Positions 19,225 to 26,621 of a stretch of 64,000 nt of DNA are shown here, piece by piece; position 1 is the first letter of the stretch, and every line of letters begins with the position of its first letter. Origin of the DNA: Steroidobacter gossypii. Lineage in GTDB: Bacteria > Pseudomonadota > Gammaproteobacteria > Steroidobacterales > Steroidobacteraceae. Location: assembly GCF_016801985.1 (NCBI RefSeq), contig NZ_JAEVLS010000001.1, positions 496,001-560,000 on the forward strand, in the 5' to 3' direction. The position numbers were made by a program, and so were the translations under genes. The notes under the pieces were generated by a model. The model was given only the letters and a program-made list of their open reading frames with translations. It searched no databases and had not been told where the DNA came from.

Positions 19225-19751
19225 AGCACGTTCCTTCTCTGATCCTGATCCTAGCCGTTCTGGTGCTAGCAGCCTGCGCCAGGGAACCGTTCAGGGTTTG
19301 CTTCGGACCCATATCGAGTGGCGACTGCAAGAATTTCCGCTCCGCTGAGCATTTCGAAGCCTGGGAAGCTGCCGAACGCGAAAAGCAGAAGCGCGCGGCA
19401 GCCAACTTCCCCGACGACTTCCGAGACATCGTCGCAGTGGTGCTGAAGGCCTCTTTCAAGAACAACGAATCCGAGTTCAAGAACACCAGGAATCAATACT
19501 TCGTCTCGGTCTTCGGTGAAGATCTCGATCCAACCACGCAAGCCAAGCTGCTGGCGCTGGGCCTGGTGACGGAACCCGCATCCCGTTACGTCAGAAGCCA
19601 GCGTGAGCCGGCGTTCCAGGATGCGACTGGAACCTATCTGAGCAACACCGAGGTGTATGTCTCCTCCATTAAGCGTCTGCGTGACGGCGCTTACGACGTA
19701 GAGTTTGGATACAACTGTGGCGAGCTCTGTGCGGGCCACTATATCGAGTGA
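19221..19751 (+). CDS. Small lipoprotein of unknown function
   Basis: 176 residues starting in the ATGA overlap with the VOC gene. The signal peptide ends in a lipobox (VLVLAACA), so Cys19 or the following context should be lipidated. The mature part begins with Cys-containing CFGPISSGDC, then a charged helix (EHFEAWEAAEREKQKRAA) and a mixed domain ending CGELCAG. I do not recognise the family. Its 3' end overlaps the end of the opposite-strand ORF at 19739, marking the left edge of the cassette array. Confidence 0.75.
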   Translation: MKHVPSLILILAVLVLAACAREPFRVCFGPISSGDCKNFRSAEHFEAWEAAEREKQKRAAANFPDDFRDIVAVVLKASFKNNESEFKNTRNQYFVSVFGEDLDPTTQAKLLALGLVTEPASRYVRSQREPAFQDATGTYLSNTEVYVSSIKRLRDGAYDVEFGYNCGELCAGHYIE

Positions 19752-19987
19752 AGCGAGAGTCTGGCCAGTGGGTGTTCATCTCGAAGCAAGCGTTGTGGCA
19801 TTCGTAACCTGCATGTCCGGAAGGCGCCAGCTCCCCGGGAGGCCAGGAAGTAAATGAACAGAACGAACAGCCCAAGTGCCGCAACGGTGAGTAGCGGCGC
19901 CACGGAGAACACAAGGAACAGGAAGACCACGCGCCGCCCACGTGACGCTTGCACCCAAATCTGAAACCTTGATCCATCGACACGCAT
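19739..19987 (-). CDS. L18: small membrane protein, last left-arm cassette
   Basis: 82 residues from the ATG at 19987; an in-frame alternative lies at 20011 inside the neighbouring attC. One or two membrane segments (VVFLFLVFSVAPLLTVAALG; FVLFIYFLAS) are followed by an Arg-rich tail. No attC follows it, and its stop overlaps the end of the facing lipoprotein gene, so the 3' end may be truncated at the array border. Function unknown. Confidence 0.5.
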   Translation of the reverse strand: MRVDGSRFQIWVQASRGRRVVFLFLVFSVAPLLTVAALGLFVLFIYFLASRGAGAFRTCRLRMPQRLLRDEHPLARLSLHSI

Positions 19988-20002
19988 CAGGGTGTAGATC
20001 CC

Positions 20003-20089
20003 GCCCAACACCCGCCATAACCGGCGGCGAACTCGTGCGCGCCAAAGGCGCGTGCGAGTTCGCCGTCCGTATCGATGGCGTTGTTAGGC
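20003..20089 (-). repeat. attC of cassette L17
   Basis: Bounded by GCCCAAC (20003-20009) and GTTAGGC (20083-20089) on the plus strand. The internal palindrome is nearly identical to the attC of L4 at 26172-26258, although the cassettes differ. Confidence 0.85.
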
Positions 20090-20458
20090 TTCACGCTGTT
20101 CGTAACCGGCAAACGGTCCAAAGAATATCTTCCCGTCCGCCAATCCCGAGATCACTTGGCCCTGGGTCGGAAAGTGCGACACGAACTCCGGCCACGATTC
20201 TGCGACATACGATGTCCACCTCTGAGGGTCCAGCTGGTGAATCTTGTGGTCGGAGATGTCCAAGAATTCGTAGCCTCTCATCGCAAGATGGGCCACGACT
20301 GCGCGTGCGGCCGCTTCGTGGTCCGTGGCAGCAACGAATGCAGCGACATAGGCCCCAGCCAGATCGGTGGGCATTTCTGAATTTGTGCCGCGTCCGATGT
20401 GCAGGTTAAGCAACCAGAGTTTGTTGGTATCTGTCGGACGCTTGCACAATCCGAACAT
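20084..20458 (-). CDS. L17: cassette protein of unknown function
   Basis: 124 residues, stop inside the attC. Alternating helices and strands, e.g. GAYVAAFVAATDHEAAARAV and YEFLDISDHKIHQLDP; no signal peptide or membrane segment. The central part looks like a compact alpha/beta domain; I do not recognise it. The start lies 14 bases after the upstream core site, typical of cassettes. Confidence 0.72.
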   Translation of the reverse strand: MFGLCKRPTDTNKLWLLNLHIGRGTNSEMPTDLAGAYVAAFVAATDHEAAARAVVAHLAMRGYEFLDISDHKIHQLDPQRWTSYVAESWPEFVSHFPTQGQVISGLADGKIFFGPFAGYEQREA

Positions 20459-20471
20459 CTTCTGCCCCCAG

Positions 20472-20561
20472 GCCTAACGCCGCGAATGAGCCGCGAGCAA
20501 AAACCGGAGGCTTTTGCGAGTCGGGCGCGCAACGCGCGCGGACTCGATTCGCTTGTTAGGG
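20472..20561 (-). repeat. attC of cassette L16
   Basis: Bounded by GCCTAAC (20472-20478) and GTTAGGG (20555-20561), with the common gagcaaaaa/ttttgc stem. About 90 bases. Confidence 0.9.
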
Positions 20562-20810
20562 CTTGGCTGATGCATCGGATGACACTCCTTCGACGCCGAT
20601 TGAATCCACTTTAACGCCGAGTTCTAGCAGTCGTCGTTTCGCAAGGGTGCCGAGCGCGTCATCGTCGACCAATAGATCGAAGCGCCGTCCTTCGCGGTTC
20701 TTGTAGCAAATGACCTCACTGACGGGTGTGCGCTCGATGTAGTAATTCTCGACTGTGAGCCCGCTCCCAAACAGGAGCTGCTCAACACGCTCACCGATGG
20801 ATATTCCCAT
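20556..20810 (-). CDS. L16: cassette protein of unknown function
   Basis: 84 residues from the ATG at 20810. Short soluble alpha/beta protein (VENYYIERTPVSEVICYKN; FDLLVDDDALGTLAKRRLLE). Ends at the R'' box of its attC. Family not recognised. Confidence 0.72.
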   Translation of the reverse strand: MGISIGERVEQLLFGSGLTVENYYIERTPVSEVICYKNREGRRFDLLVDDDALGTLAKRRLLELGVKVDSIGVEGVSSDASAKP

Positions 20811-20817
20811 TCTCTAG

Positions 20818-20907
20818 CCCTAACGCCCCGGCTGAGCCGCGAGCAAAAGCCGAAGGGTTTTGCGAGTCGGGCGCGCAACGCGCGCGCACTCCAGCCGGAT
20901 GTTAGGG
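20818..20907 (-). repeat. attC of cassette L15
   Basis: Bounded by CCCTAAC (20818-20824) and GTTAGGG (20901-20907), with the common gagcaaaagcc stem. 90 bases. Confidence 0.9.
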
Positions 20908-20908
20908 C

Positions 20909-21211
20909 TCAGTCCCACAGTCCGTTCCTCCGATAAACAGACACACATGCGATTTCCAAGCCAGCGAACGCACCCAGCCCCAGAACATGCGCCAGAGCAG
21001 CCAAGTAAGGCGAATCGAACACCATCCAGAGAATGAGGGGAACGGCAACGATCAATGGCAACACCAGGCACCAACAGGCCAACTCGTAGTGAAGCGGAAG
21101 CACTGTATATCTCTGCACCTTCGCCAGATCACGCGCAAACTGGCGCCTCTGCATCAACGCATACGCGGCCACCGCAATCACATATACAACCAACGCTGGA
21201 AGCCACTCCAT
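20909..21211 (-). CDS. L15: small integral membrane protein
   Basis: 100 residues from the ATG at 21211. Three hydrophobic segments: N-terminal LPALVVYVIAVAAYALM, central CWCLVLPLIVAVPLILWMVF and C-terminal ALAHVLGLGAFAGLEIACV. Basic loop QRRQFARDLAKVQR. Inner-membrane location inferred. Family not recognised. Confidence 0.75.
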   Translation of the reverse strand: MEWLPALVVYVIAVAAYALMQRRQFARDLAKVQRYTVLPLHYELACWCLVLPLIVAVPLILWMVFDSPYLAALAHVLGLGAFAGLEIACVSVYRRNGLWD

Positions 21212-21217
21212 CTTGCA

Positions 21218-21277
21218 CCCTAACGCCCGCCATCACCCGCGTGCGTTGCGCACGTCGCGTGAAATGGCTTGTTATGC
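21218..21277 (-). repeat. attC of cassette L14 (short type)
   Basis: Bounded by CCCTAAC (21218-21224) and GTTATGC (21271-21277). 60 bases with a GCGTGCG/CGCACG hairpin, the short attC class. Confidence 0.85.
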
Positions 21278-21550
21278 GCCATGTGCGCCGAAGTATTGGG
21301 TGATCTCTGCATCGTCTGTGACCATGTGATCAGTGATGTGAAAAACATCGTCGATCCACTCGTGCTTCAGTGCTTCATCGCGATCTAGGATGCGCCCAAG
21401 GAACGTTACATGACTCCATGGCGAGTCCTTGGCATCGACCAGGCCGATCTTGAAGTCCCTCTCGTCCGTCCAGATCCGGAACGGAAATGCGATACGGTGC
21501 TCAGGTTCTCCGCCCTCGCCCCATTCGCCCAGGTCATCTTTCTTCTTCAC
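21272..21550 (-). CDS. L14: cassette protein of unknown function
   Basis: 92 residues from a GTG at 21550 that touches the core site of the upstream attC, so there is almost no leader and no visible ribosome site. Lys/Asp-rich start (KKKDDLGEWGEGGE) then an alpha/beta body (FRIWTDERDFKIGLVDAKD). Not recognised. The start is uncertain, but no later Met gives a sensible protein. Confidence 0.68.
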   Translation of the reverse strand: MKKKDDLGEWGEGGEPEHRIAFPFRIWTDERDFKIGLVDAKDSPWSHVTFLGRILDRDEALKHEWIDDVFHITDHMVTDDAEITQYFGAHGA

Positions 21551-21640
21551 GCATAACGCCGCGCATAACCCGCGAGCAAAGAGCGTAGCTCTTTGCGAGT
21601 CGGGCGACCAACGGGAGCGGAGTTCATGCGCTTGTTTGGA
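21551..21640 (-). repeat. attC of cassette L13, degenerate R'' box
   Basis: Bounded by GCATAAC (21551-21557) and GTTTGGA (21634-21640). The second box has T where the consensus GTTRRRY needs a purine, and the stem is shorter than in its neighbours. 90 bases. Confidence 0.75.
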
Positions 21641-21647
21641 AGCATGC

Positions 21648-21968
21648 TCAATTCTCCTTGTATAAGCGAGACATGATCATGTACACCGGATAAGCCAATA
21701 CCATAATGATCAGACTGGCCCAATGCGTTGATGCTGAGTCAGCCCATCTCTCCATCTTCTTCGATGGGCCGAACAATCCGAGTCCTATCAGGACGAGACC
21801 ACCAAAGAATAATGCAAATAGTAGAATGTGCGCCCACCACGTGTCGGCGCGGTCGCCGTCTATGTGCCAGACAAAGATGGCCACTGCGCCGAACGCGAGC
21901 CCGAGCGTCACCAGATAACTTCGGCAGTAAGTGACTGTTGCCTTCCGTCGTTTTCGTATATCCGACAT
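21648..21968 (-). CDS. L13: small membrane protein
   Basis: 106 residues from the ATG at 21968. Basic N-terminus (SDIRKRRKATVTYCR), then three hydrophobic segments (LVTLGLAFGAVAIFVW; HILLFALFFGGLVLIGLGLF; ASLIIMVLAYPVYMIMS). Likely inner membrane. Family not recognised. Confidence 0.75.
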   Translation of the reverse strand: MSDIRKRRKATVTYCRSYLVTLGLAFGAVAIFVWHIDGDRADTWWAHILLFALFFGGLVLIGLGLFGPSKKMERWADSASTHWASLIIMVLAYPVYMIMSRLYKEN

Positions 21969-21978
21969 GATTCATTTC

Positions 21979-22068
21979 GCCCAACGCCTCGGCTGAGCCG
22001 CGAGTAAAAGCCGGAGGCTTTTGCGAGTCGGGCGCGCGTAGCGCGCGGACTCGAGCCGATTGTTAGGG
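21979..22068 (-). repeat. attC of cassette L12
   Basis: Bounded by GCCCAAC (21979-21985) and GTTAGGG (22062-22068), with the common gagtaaaagcc stem. 90 bases. Confidence 0.9.
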
Positions 22069-22323
22069 CTTTGCCACATGCTGCACCCAAATGACCTCGC
22101 CCGGATGATGCTCTTGGACGGTAGCTATTGCTTCTTCGACTACCGAAACCTCTGTGCCGGTTAGCGCATAGTTGAACCGAGTTACGCTCACGCCATCTGA
22201 CCCGAACCGACGATGCTCTTCCTCCGAGATGGCATCTGCTCCCACCCACACGGAATGACCTCCAGCCTTCGCCGCCCGAATGGCTTCCAGTGCTGATCGG
22301 CGATCAAGTGCTAAGTAAACCAT
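22063..22323 (-). CDS. L12: cassette protein of unknown function
   Basis: 86 residues from the ATG at 22323. Soluble alpha/beta protein: helix ALEAIRAAKAGG, strand HSVWVGADAI, then VVEEAIATVQEHHPGEVIWV. Not recognised. The stop lies in the attC R'' box. Confidence 0.72.
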   Translation of the reverse strand: MVYLALDRRSALEAIRAAKAGGHSVWVGADAISEEEHRRFGSDGVSVTRFNYALTGTEVSVVEEAIATVQEHHPGEVIWVQHVAKP

Positions 22324-22335
22324 ACGAATCTTGAG

Positions 22336-22437
22336 CCCTGACGCCCCAGATCAGCGACGTGGCAAAAGGGGCGCGACTTTTGCGTTCTGCAAAAGGCGTG
22401 TCGCTTTTGACACGTCCGCTGCATCTGGATGTTAGGC
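22336..22437 (-). repeat. attC of cassette L11, degenerate R' box
   Basis: Bounded by CCCTGAC (22336-22342; the invariant AAC is GAC) and GTTAGGC (22431-22437). At 102 bases it is the longest site in the array and has an extended gcaaaagg stem. Confidence 0.75.
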
Positions 22438-22447
22438 CGCGCCCCGG

Positions 22448-22762
22448 TCACCATTTGGCGCTGGGGGACGTGGCCAGAATCTCGTACAGACCGAAAACGT
22501 CATTGTCATCGACGCCAGGATCGCCGATGGCATAGAGGGTGCCAAAGACAGCTTCGTAGGTGGCGCTACGGTTAATCAGGCACAGGTCCGCCGGCGAAAC
22601 ACCAGCTGCCAGAGCCCGTTCAATAGCTGGCCCCACCTCTGCAAAGGTGCCACCAGGGTGTCGTTTGCAGTTGGCAACGATGTTGTCAAGCGTGGAGGGA
22701 TCATCAAGCGGATTGATGATCTCTTGCCAAAGATGCTCGACCAGCTCTTCTCTCGTCGGCAT
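22448..22762 (-). CDS. L11: cassette protein of unknown function
   Basis: 104 residues from the ATG at 22762. Mostly helical and acidic (TREELVEHLWQEIINPLDD; FAEVGPAIERALAAGVSPADL), resembling an immunity-type or adaptor helical bundle only in general appearance. No membrane segment. Not recognised. Confidence 0.72.
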   Translation of the reverse strand: MPTREELVEHLWQEIINPLDDPSTLDNIVANCKRHPGGTFAEVGPAIERALAAGVSPADLCLINRSATYEAVFGTLYAIGDPGVDDNDVFGLYEILATSPSAKW

Positions 22763-22778
22763 GAAAGACTCCCTAGCG

Positions 22779-22853
22779 GCCTAACGCCCACGCTGTGCCG
22801 CGAGCAAAAGCGCCTCGCTTTTGGTGCGGGTCGGAACCAGCGTGATGTTAGGT
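22779..22853 (-). repeat. attC of cassette L10
   Basis: Bounded by GCCTAAC (22779-22785) and GTTAGGT (22847-22853). 75 bases; almost identical to the attC of L6 at 24728-24799, with a small insertion in the stem. Confidence 0.88.
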
Positions 22854-23147
22854 TCCGACATACGCGGCTCCGCAGTGCTTGCATCTTGCGTGGCGCATGA
22901 AGAAGAACGCATGGCTAAACGCCTGCTCGCCACAACTGAAGCAACTTAGGTCAGTTACTCGCTTCTGCAGCCACCACATTAGCGCCATCCACGTGAAGAT
23001 CGCCGCGTACCCTGGCAGCAACTCCGTTGGCAACACTGCTGAGTATAGGAAGAAGCACACCGGGCCGATTACGAGCCATGATAGAGCCGCGAGGAAGAAC
23101 AGATTCCTCCGCTTTCGCACCTCGAACCAGAACTCACCTGCTCCCAT
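22848..23147 (-). CDS. L10: membrane protein with two Cys pairs
   Basis: 99 residues from the ATG at 23147, just after the core site of the upstream attC. Two membrane segments (LFFLAALSWLVIGPVCFFLY; LPGYAAIFTWMALMWWL), then a cytoplasmic zinc-ribbon-like tail with CFSC and CKHC. This is the natural cassette gene; the same frame is also open upstream into the CPCC gene because the intervening attC lost its stop codon (see the 22848-23591 entry). Confidence 0.65.
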   Translation of the reverse strand: MGAGEFWFEVRKRRNLFFLAALSWLVIGPVCFFLYSAVLPTELLPGYAAIFTWMALMWWLQKRVTDLSCFSCGEQAFSHAFFFMRHARCKHCGAAYVGT

Positions 23148-23591
23148 CTGAATACCTAACGACCGAGCTGAGCCGCGCCGCTGCCGACGCTGAGTGAAAG
23201 CGCGTTTCTCACCGGCGCCGGCTCCAGCGACTTGTAAGCGCGTTGCATGTTGCTGCCAATAATACTGCGGAACTTCTTCCGCCGCTGCATTGAAGTACTC
23301 CCGCCCCGATGCAGGCGATCTTGGCGACATAACTTCGCACGCGGGACGCCATCCCTTGGCGCGACGGAAGCCGTTGGCTACGGCCACGGTGGCCGGCCAC
23401 TTCGCGAGTGCCAGCAACTGATGCTGGAAGAGGCTGGACTTGTTTGCACCGCCTGCCAGGGCTGGGAATCGCAACTGCACGTGATCGTCTTCCCAACCAC
23501 AAAGCCTACATATCTCATAGGAGCCAGCAGGCCCCGAGAAAACCTCGAAACCACAACTGGGGCACGGGAAAGATTTCTCAGCACCCTTCAT
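22848..23591 (-). CDS. L9: CPCC-family gene, read through an attC into L10
   Basis: The frame starting at 23591 gives 247 residues. The first about 60 are a cysteine-rich CPCC domain (FPCPSCGFEVF; EICRLCGWEDDHVQ; GGANKSSL), normally a stand-alone small protein. Residues about 115-147 translate attC DNA (TRLQVAGAGAGEKRAF to SARSLGIQ), and the rest is the complete L10 membrane protein. The expected TAA in the R'' box (CGCTAAC) is CGCTTAC here, which removed the stop. Two genes joined by one point mutation is the simplest reading; whether a fusion protein is made is unknown. Confidence 0.65.
   Translation of the reverse strand: MKGAEKSFPCPSCGFEVFSGPAGSYEICRLCGWEDDHVQLRFPALAGGANKSSLFQHQLLALAKWPATVAVANGFRRAKGWRPACEVMSPRSPASGREYFNAAAEEVPQYYWQQHATRLQVAGAGAGEKRAFTQRRQRRGSARSLGIQMGAGEFWFEVRKRRNLFFLAALSWLVIGPVCFFLYSAVLPTELLPGYAAIFTWMALMWWLQKRVTDLSCFSCGEQAFSHAFFFMRHARCKHCGAAYVGT
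23154..23240 (-). repeat. attC of cassette L9 with mutated R'' box
   Basis: Bounded by ACCTAAC (23154-23160) and GTAAGCG (23234-23240), where GTTAGCG is expected. Its internal stem differs from the common type. The R'' change abolishes both the core triplet and the stop codon of L9. Confidence 0.75.
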
Positions 23592-23592
23592 G

Positions 23593-23653
23593 CGCTAACG
23601 CTATTGCTCACGCGCGCGCGTCTTCGCGCGTCGCGTGCAGCAACTTGTTAGCC
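23593..23653 (-). repeat. attC of cassette L8 (short type)
   Basis: Bounded by CGCTAAC (23593-23599) and GTTAGCC (23647-23653). 61 bases, closely similar to the L7 site. Confidence 0.88.
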
Positions 23654-24154
23654 GTACAACCTTGACCAAAGGAGTCGCTCCTCCGCCAATTCTTCGATTT
23701 CCGATGAATCCAAGTGCAACAGCAAAGTACCGAGTTGCCGATCTCCTCGAATCAGCGCGATAACGCCCAGAGCGGCCTGCCGCGTTGAGGCGTCCGGCGT
23801 CTGCGCTACATCCTTAAGCGCCAATGTAACGAGGTCCTCTAAAGCGGCTTCGTACTCGGGCTGCAGCCAGCTCGGTACCGGCGGATTGGTCTTGCGGTGA
23901 CGCTCAGCCTCGATCACACCCGCCAACCCATACAAATTCCAGTCCCTTGTTGCCGCGGCCTTGGCAATCCGAACCAGATGCGGGACCGCTGCATACGACG
24001 CGACATCCACGTCTCCCTGATGATGGAGCTGGTCCCAGAGTTCACTCCAGGTGTCGTTTCCGGCTTCAAGCCCTCGGAGTGCCACTGACGCGTCATAAGC
24101 GAGGCGATAACCACCTTTCAATTCTCGCCAATGCTGGTCATCTAGGGAGATCAT
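23648..24154 (-). CDS. L8: helical cassette protein of unknown function
   Basis: 168 residues from the ATG at 24154. Predominantly helical with HEAT-like periodicity (SYAAVPHLVRIAKAAATRDW; RQAALGVIALIRGDRQLGTL). The N-terminus ISLDDQHWRELKGGYRLAYD looks like a conserved cassette-borne family I cannot name. Soluble. Stop at the attC R'' box. Confidence 0.75.
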   Translation of the reverse strand: MISLDDQHWRELKGGYRLAYDASVALRGLEAGNDTWSELWDQLHHQGDVDVASYAAVPHLVRIAKAAATRDWNLYGLAGVIEAERHRKTNPPVPSWLQPEYEAALEDLVTLALKDVAQTPDASTRQAALGVIALIRGDRQLGTLLLHLDSSEIEELAEERLLWSRLYG

Positions 24155-24164
24155 GTGCTCTTCC

Positions 24165-24225
24165 GGCTAACGCCATTGCTCACGCGCGTGCGTCTCCGCA
24201 CGTCGCGTGCAGCAACTTGTTGGGC
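24165..24225 (-). repeat. attC of cassette L7 (short type)
   Basis: Bounded by GGCTAAC (24165-24171) and GTTGGGC (24219-24225). 61 bases with a GTGCGTC/CGCACG hairpin. Confidence 0.88.
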
Positions 24226-24719
24226 TATGCATACTTAGCCTCCTCTTCCTTGAGCTCCGGTGGCAGGTCACCCCAAAGCTCACGACCACGCCGAAACATC
24301 ACTCGCATCGAGTAGCCGCCGAGATACCTCTTCGGATCCTTAGTTACTACCCAGTCTTCGATGTCGCCGAGAGCATGCGTTTGCAAGCGCTCAAGTTCCC
24401 CGGTGTGCGTGACCGGCGGCGTCATGTACCGCACGCGTACGTATGGCCCTTCAACGCTCAGCAACTCTGCCCACAAGTGCTCTGTTTCCCCGGAACTGGT
24501 GACAAATGGAACCTTTACATTCGTATGGCCCTTCGCATCTTTGAATAGCTCGAGCATCTGCGGGAGAGAATCCTTGGCTTTTTCACGCGCCTCAATCATC
24601 AAAGGATCGTTGTCATCGATGGCAAGCGGCGGTAAAGCAGGTCGATTCCTGGCAATGAACCACCACCACGCACCCCAGATGAGGATGGCTGTAACGAAGA
24701 CGAATATGATCGTGCTCAT
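24225..24719 (-). CDS. L7: membrane-anchored DUF2314-like protein
   Basis: 164 residues from the ATG at 24719. One N-terminal membrane segment (IIFVFVTAILIWGAWWWFIA), then a soluble domain with VKVPFVTSSGETEHLWAE, SVEGPYVRVRYM and LGDIEDWVV, the pattern of DUF2314 (a small beta-rich domain of unknown function). Topology suggests one anchor with a cytoplasmic or periplasmic domain. The stop lies on the attC edge. Confidence 0.78.
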   Translation of the reverse strand: MSTIIFVFVTAILIWGAWWWFIARNRPALPPLAIDDNDPLMIEAREKAKDSLPQMLELFKDAKGHTNVKVPFVTSSGETEHLWAELLSVEGPYVRVRYMTPPVTHTGELERLQTHALGDIEDWVVTKDPKRYLGGYSMRVMFRRGRELWGDLPPELKEEEAKYA

Positions 24720-24727
24720 TTCCTTAA

Positions 24728-24799
24728 GCCCAACGCCCACGCTGTGCCGCGAGCAAAAGCGCCTCGCTTTTGCGAGTCGGAACCAGCGTGATGTTAGGC
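24728..24799 (-). repeat. attC of cassette L6
   Basis: Bounded by GCCCAAC (24728-24734) and GTTAGGC (24793-24799). 72 bases, near-identical twin of the L10 site. Confidence 0.9.
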
Positions 24800-25242
24800 A
24801 CCAAAGTCACTCTCCAGCACTCTCCGGGAAGTCCTGACAACTTCCACAGCCTTCGCTTTCTCAACAAGCTCGACACAATGTCCATTCTTCGGGTTCCGTT
24901 TGTAGAGAGGCATCTCAACCCACTTTATACTTTCCATTTCGCGCTCCGGCGATTCCTTCACCGTAAAGTTTGAGACGCGACGACCGTATAAGAATCGATC
25001 CGACGTACATAGAATATTCGATCGACGCCACTGAACAACATTCGATTTTCGAGCCGTCGCTCCTTTCTGCGATTGGCAAGGCGGGCCATCTCCATCACGG
25101 AACCTCGGCATCTCTGATAGTGGATGTCGATGAAGTCCTCAACGAAGGAACTCGACAGCCTGCTTGAAAGGACTGCCACAACTCGATTTTCATCGCTGAT
25201 GCGGCGGTCCATACCTTCCCAAGTGATGAGCCAAGCGTTCAC
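24794..25242 (-). pseudogene. L6: frameshifted cassette gene of unknown function
   Basis: The 5' frame from the ATG at 25242 encodes a coherent N-terminus (NAWLITWEGMDRR, VVAVLSSRLSSSFVEDFID, MARLANRRKERR) that stops at 24958 soon after FYVRRIDSY. The next frame continues a plausible protein (RRVSNFTVKESPERE, SIKWVEMPLYKRNP, ending LESDFGA) to 24794. The frame changes near 24975-24995, with no homopolymer there. I take this as one gene of about 145-150 codons broken by an indel. The N-terminus resembles a widespread hypothetical family I cannot name. Confidence 0.65.
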
Positions 25243-25249
25243 GCTTTGC

Positions 25250-25309
25250 GCCTAACGTCTGCCATCCGCGCGTGCGTCTTCGCACGTCGCGTGCATGGGC
25301 TTGTTATGT
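25250..25309 (-). repeat. attC of cassette L5 (short type)
   Basis: Bounded by GCCTAAC (25250-25256) and GTTATGT (25303-25309). 60 bases with a GTGCGTC/CGCACG hairpin. Confidence 0.88.
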
Positions 25310-25341
25310 GCTCTTGCGATCACATACCGCAAAGTTAACTC

Positions 25342-26156
25342 CTATACCTTGGCTTTGAGGTAATTGATGAATGCCGAACATGCGACGAGCAAAAACTTCG
25401 CATCCGATGCCGAGAGCGTAGGCTCTTCGAGCATGGCGTGTCGAATTCCGCTTTCGTCGCTCGTATAGCCGTACAAGGAAGATAGAGCCTTCTTTAGCGC
25501 GGGGTGAACCTTTCCATCCTTTTCCAAAATGAGCAGTGCATCTCTCAGGGATGCTTTTGAGTTGCCGGTAAGTTCCTTGGCTAAACTTTCGACTGCCGAA
25601 ATGGACTCCTTGATCGAATTGCGGTAATCGGGATTCTGCTTCCAACTTAGATGGTCTAGGGCGCTCCGCAGGTGAACCTCAACACCAGCAAATTGCCCGT
25701 CTTCCAACGCTTGCTCGATGGAGTCAACCTCTTCCTTGCCAGTCACTGGCGCAAAAGCGCCCGATATATATCGGTAGCCCGCGAGTTCCCGCTCGAGGAT
25801 TGCGTTCAGCATCTCCTGCATGTTGCCCAATTTTTCATTTTCCAGGACGAACTCTAGGAAGTCGTAAACCTCATACCATTCGCATCCAAAAAGAAACTGC
25901 GGATCTCGTCGAGGACTTTACTGGTGCGGTTCGGCCGAGCATCCATGGGTCTTTTGAAGAAGTGAAACCAGAGCGCCATGCTAAATGCATCGATGTCACC
26001 TGGCCCACTACCATACTTGGCGTACATGAAACCTTCACGTTGCCAAATATATAGATCGAGAATGTTCCACAACGAACTTCGCAGATCGTCATCCATCCCC
26101 TCAGTTTGAAGTACAGTTGTGACGGGGCGCTTGCCAATGCGCTGACTGAATCTCAT
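25342..26156 (-). pseudogene. L5: AbiJ-like abortive-infection gene split by a frameshift
   Basis: The frame from the ATG at 26156 matches the AbiJ N-terminal domain 4 pattern (RFSQRIGKRPVTTVLQTEG; DLRSSLWNILDLYIW; LWFHFFKRPMDARP) but ends at 25854. One base off, the frame continues as FGCEWYEVYDFLEFVLENEK into the ORF at 25342-25830, which carries the usual C-terminal HEPN-like part (RELAGYRYISG; NPDYRNSIKESISAVESL; SGIRHAMLEEP; LLVACSAFINYL). The break is at a run of five T, at about 25889-25895. Full length would be about 271 residues. AbiJ-type proteins are associated with phage defence. It could be inactivated, a sequencing error, or read by -1 slippage at C UUU UUG. Confidence 0.82.
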
Positions 26157-26171
26157 GCATCACTCCTGAGC

Positions 26172-26258
26172 ACATAACGCCCGCCATAACCGGCGGCGAA
26201 CTCGTGCGCGCCAAAGGCGCGTGCGAGTTTGCCGTCCGTGTTGATGGCGTTGTTAGGT
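26172..26258 (-). repeat. attC of cassette L4
   Basis: Bounded by ACATAAC (26172-26178) and GTTAGGT (26252-26258). Nearly identical inside to the L17 site, 6 kb away. Confidence 0.88.
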
Positions 26259-26259
26259 T

Positions 26260-26517
26260 TCATTGCGACGGCCAAAAAAGAAAGCTAGACAAGAGAACCC
26301 ACACGCCTGACACGAACAGATAGCTGCGCGCGAATCGATTCTTCCGGCGGCGGAAATACATGCTCAACGCGATGAGAACGACTATGAAGCCAACGATGGC
26401 TTGGATTCGAATAATGTCCGAGACACCAGCAAGCTTGGCTAGTCCACCAGCTCCGAGCGGGACTAGGAATAGCACGAAGCATAGTAGCTGCGGCTTATCT
26501 TTGGAATTTGCTTCCAT
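26260..26517 (-). CDS. L4: small membrane protein
   Basis: 85 residues from the ATG at 26517. Three hydrophobic segments (LLCFVLFLVPLGAGGLAKLA; IQAIVGFIVVLIALSMYF; SYLFVSGVWVLLSSFLFW) separated by a basic RRRKNR loop. Likely inner membrane; family not recognised. Confidence 0.75.
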   Translation of the reverse strand: MEANSKDKPQLLCFVLFLVPLGAGGLAKLAGVSDIIRIQAIVGFIVVLIALSMYFRRRKNRFARSYLFVSGVWVLLSSFLFWPSQ

Positions 26518-26528
26518 ACGTTTCAGAA

Positions 26529-26618
26529 ACCTAACTCTTCGGCTGAGCCGCGAGCAAAAGCGCCTCGCTTTTGCGAGTCGGGCACGCGCAGCGTGCGAAC
26601 TCCAGCCGATTGTTAGCC
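26529..26618 (-). repeat. attC of cassette L3
   Basis: Bounded by ACCTAAC (26529-26535) and GTTAGCC (26612-26618), with the common gagcaaaagc stem. 90 bases. Confidence 0.9.
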
Positions 26619-26621
26619 CTC

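Noticed and set aside
24719-24740. Upstream start for cassette L7
   Set aside because: The extra seven residues lie in attC sequence; the ATG at 24719 fits the membrane anchor better.
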